This document shows positions 45,765 to 46,470 of a stretch of 46,470 nt of DNA, in pieces. Source of the DNA: a virus. The notes under the pieces were generated by a model. The model was not told the origin of the DNA. It saw nothing but the letters and a program-made list of their open reading frames with translations, and ran no database searches. Where the stretch lies: positions 1 to 46,470 of IMG/VR virus record IMGVR_UViG_3300017917_002605; one strand, 5' to 3'. Both the position numbers and the translations under genes were made by a program. Each line of letters starts with the position of its first letter. The first letter of the stretch is position 1.

Positions 45765-46099
45765 TGATTACGTTTAATAACTACCTGGTCGAATCTGAAC
45801 ACCTCGACCAGGTGAATGACCAACTCAGTCAAAAGTTAGACAATTTTGTGTCTTCTTTATCTGGTGCCTTTGAGATTCTAATAGAAACCCTAAGTGCTGC
45901 TGGCCTTTCTTTCGAATTGTCAGAATATGATGAAGAAGGCGATGAACTTGTCTTTGACTTGAATTCCGGTGAAACATCAACCGGCTTATTTTTGTATGTA
46001 ATTTATTATCGAACCGATGATGGTCAATATGACTTCTACGCCGAAGTAACGGATGAAGAAGGATTGGATGAACTAATGTCGGAGGATGAAGACGAATAA
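45764..46099 (+). CDS. Small acidic protein with capsid-targeting-like leader
   Basis: 111 aa. Leader MITFNNYLVESE has the F-x-x-Y-L-x-E pattern (L-V-E). Helical NDQLSQKLDNFVSSLSGAFE, then a beta section FELSEYDEEGDELVFDL and YVIYYRTDDGQYDFYAEV; strongly acidic end (ELMSEDEDE). The overlap TGATG with the previous stop supports ATG 45764. Function unknown. Confidence 0.7.
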   Translation: MITFNNYLVESEHLDQVNDQLSQKLDNFVSSLSGAFEILIETLSAAGLSFELSEYDEEGDELVFDLNSGETSTGLFLYVIYYRTDDGQYDFYAEVTDEEGLDELMSEDEDE

Positions 46100-46106
46100 T
46101 TAAGTT

Positions 46107-46470
46107 ATGCCTTTTGATGATTTGACGGACGAAAATGTACTCTTATATGCAATGAAAGCTTACGATAAGCCCAATTGTATAATGAGTGAGTTCAAAGAGG
46201 ACATGAAACGATTCAATTACCTTAAAAGATTGTTTCGTAGATATCGTAAGTTTGGTGAGATTAAAGAACGTTTGATATTAAACCATCTGGTTGTAATATA
46301 CAATGTTTTTGGTCCAGAGGTTGCAACAAGACTATTGTTTTTTAGAGTTATAAAAGACGATTATTCTACGTTGAAAACCTACCTTACCTTTTTGAATTTT
46401 ATGCCAGAAAGAGTACATGGTATAGAGGGGCATGATATAATTTCTTCTAATATTCCAATCGATATGACCA
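46107..46470 (+). CDS. Conserved T4-like phage protein, partial
   Basis: ATG 46107 opens a frame that runs off the right edge (121 codons visible). DDLTDENVLLYAMKAYDKPN, FKEDMKRFNYLKRLFRRY, ERLILNHLVVIYNVFGPEVA, TRLLFFRVIKDDYSTLKTYL, TFLNFMPERVHGI is what I recall as a helical family found widely in T4-like marine phages (listed as DUF7207). Function unknown. The start context AAGTTATG lacks a strong ribosome site. Confidence 0.8.
   Translation, partial: MPFDDLTDENVLLYAMKAYDKPNCIMSEFKEDMKRFNYLKRLFRRYRKFGEIKERLILNHLVVIYNVFGPEVATRLLFFRVIKDDYSTLKTYLTFLNFMPERVHGIEGHDIISSNIPIDMT

Noticed and set aside
1-46470. CRISPR array, insertion sequence, integrase or attachment site
   Set aside because: No regularly spaced repeats, transposase DDE motifs or terminal repeats seen. 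The DruA-like genes were not treated as transposases because no flanking repeats occur.
1-46470. Assignment to a cyanophage
   Set aside because: Gene content resembles cyanomyoviruses, but no psbA, psbD, hli or other photosynthesis gene is in the window, and other aquatic T4-like phages share the same core.

Overview
The window is part of a large T4-type myovirus genome. Every supported gene is on the + strand and most are packed with 4-8 bp ATGA or TAATG overlaps. The T4 core replication and recombination set can be read directly: UvsY (C-terminus only), UvsW, late sigma factor gp55, gp47/gp46 nuclease, sliding clamp gp45, clamp loader gp44/gp62, repressor RegA, DNA polymerase gp43, recombinase UvsX and helicase gp41. 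The accessory genes (peptide deformylase, Hsp20, CobS-like ATPase, 2OG-Fe(II) oxygenase, MazG-like protein) are typical of aquatic T4-like phages such as those of cyanobacteria, SAR11 and other proteobacteria. No photosynthesis gene is present, so the host cannot be named; promoters of the TTGCC(A/T) or TTGACA / TATAAT type suggest ordinary sigma70-type early transcription.

Layout. 1-7861: recombination and late-transcription block (uvsY, uvsW, an Sm-like protein, gp55, a cytidylyltransferase, gp47, gp46, peptide deformylase) ending with a DruA/DUF4338-like protein. 7862-12431: a different architecture, with single genes that have their own sigma70-type promoters and rho-independent terminators: a candidate structured small RNA, a 63-aa protein, a CobT-like HExxH/VWA protein, a CobS/MoxR-like ATPase, and a small winged-helix-like protein whose mRNA leader can fold as an H-type pseudoknot. 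12448-17290: glycosyltransferase, nucleotide pyrophosphohydrolase, gp45, gp44, gp62 and regA, with a Tat-like leader protein and a small membrane protein placed among the clamp and clamp-loader genes. 17291-22838: Hsp20, metallophosphoesterase, dCMP deaminase, SGNH hydrolase, an AbrB-like protein, a peroxiredoxin / CDGSH-like / AhpD-like redox cassette, a tRNA(CAT), a MazG-like protein and a second Sm-like protein. 22851-30481: gp43, uvsX, gp41, a 2OG-Fe(II) oxygenase, a putative metallopeptidase and a second DruA-like protein.

30482-46470 is a late region marked by T4-style ATAAATA elements. It holds a nuclease-like/ligase-like pair, a seven-gene sugar cluster (glycosyltransferases, HAD-nucleotidyltransferase fusion, methyltransferase, GDPD-like protein), and virion or head-associated proteins. 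Several of these late proteins begin with a peptide closely resembling the capsid-targeting sequence of T4 internal proteins and ending in a gp21-type (L/I/V)-x-E cleavage site. This suggests that a ligase-like enzyme, a NadR-like adenylyltransferase-kinase and very basic proteins are packed in the head and injected with the DNA. A 76-aa lysine-rich ORF with a perfect Shine-Dalgarno lies inside the adenylyltransferase-kinase gene in another frame.

All functional calls come from reading motifs and from memory of family sequences; no database search was run.
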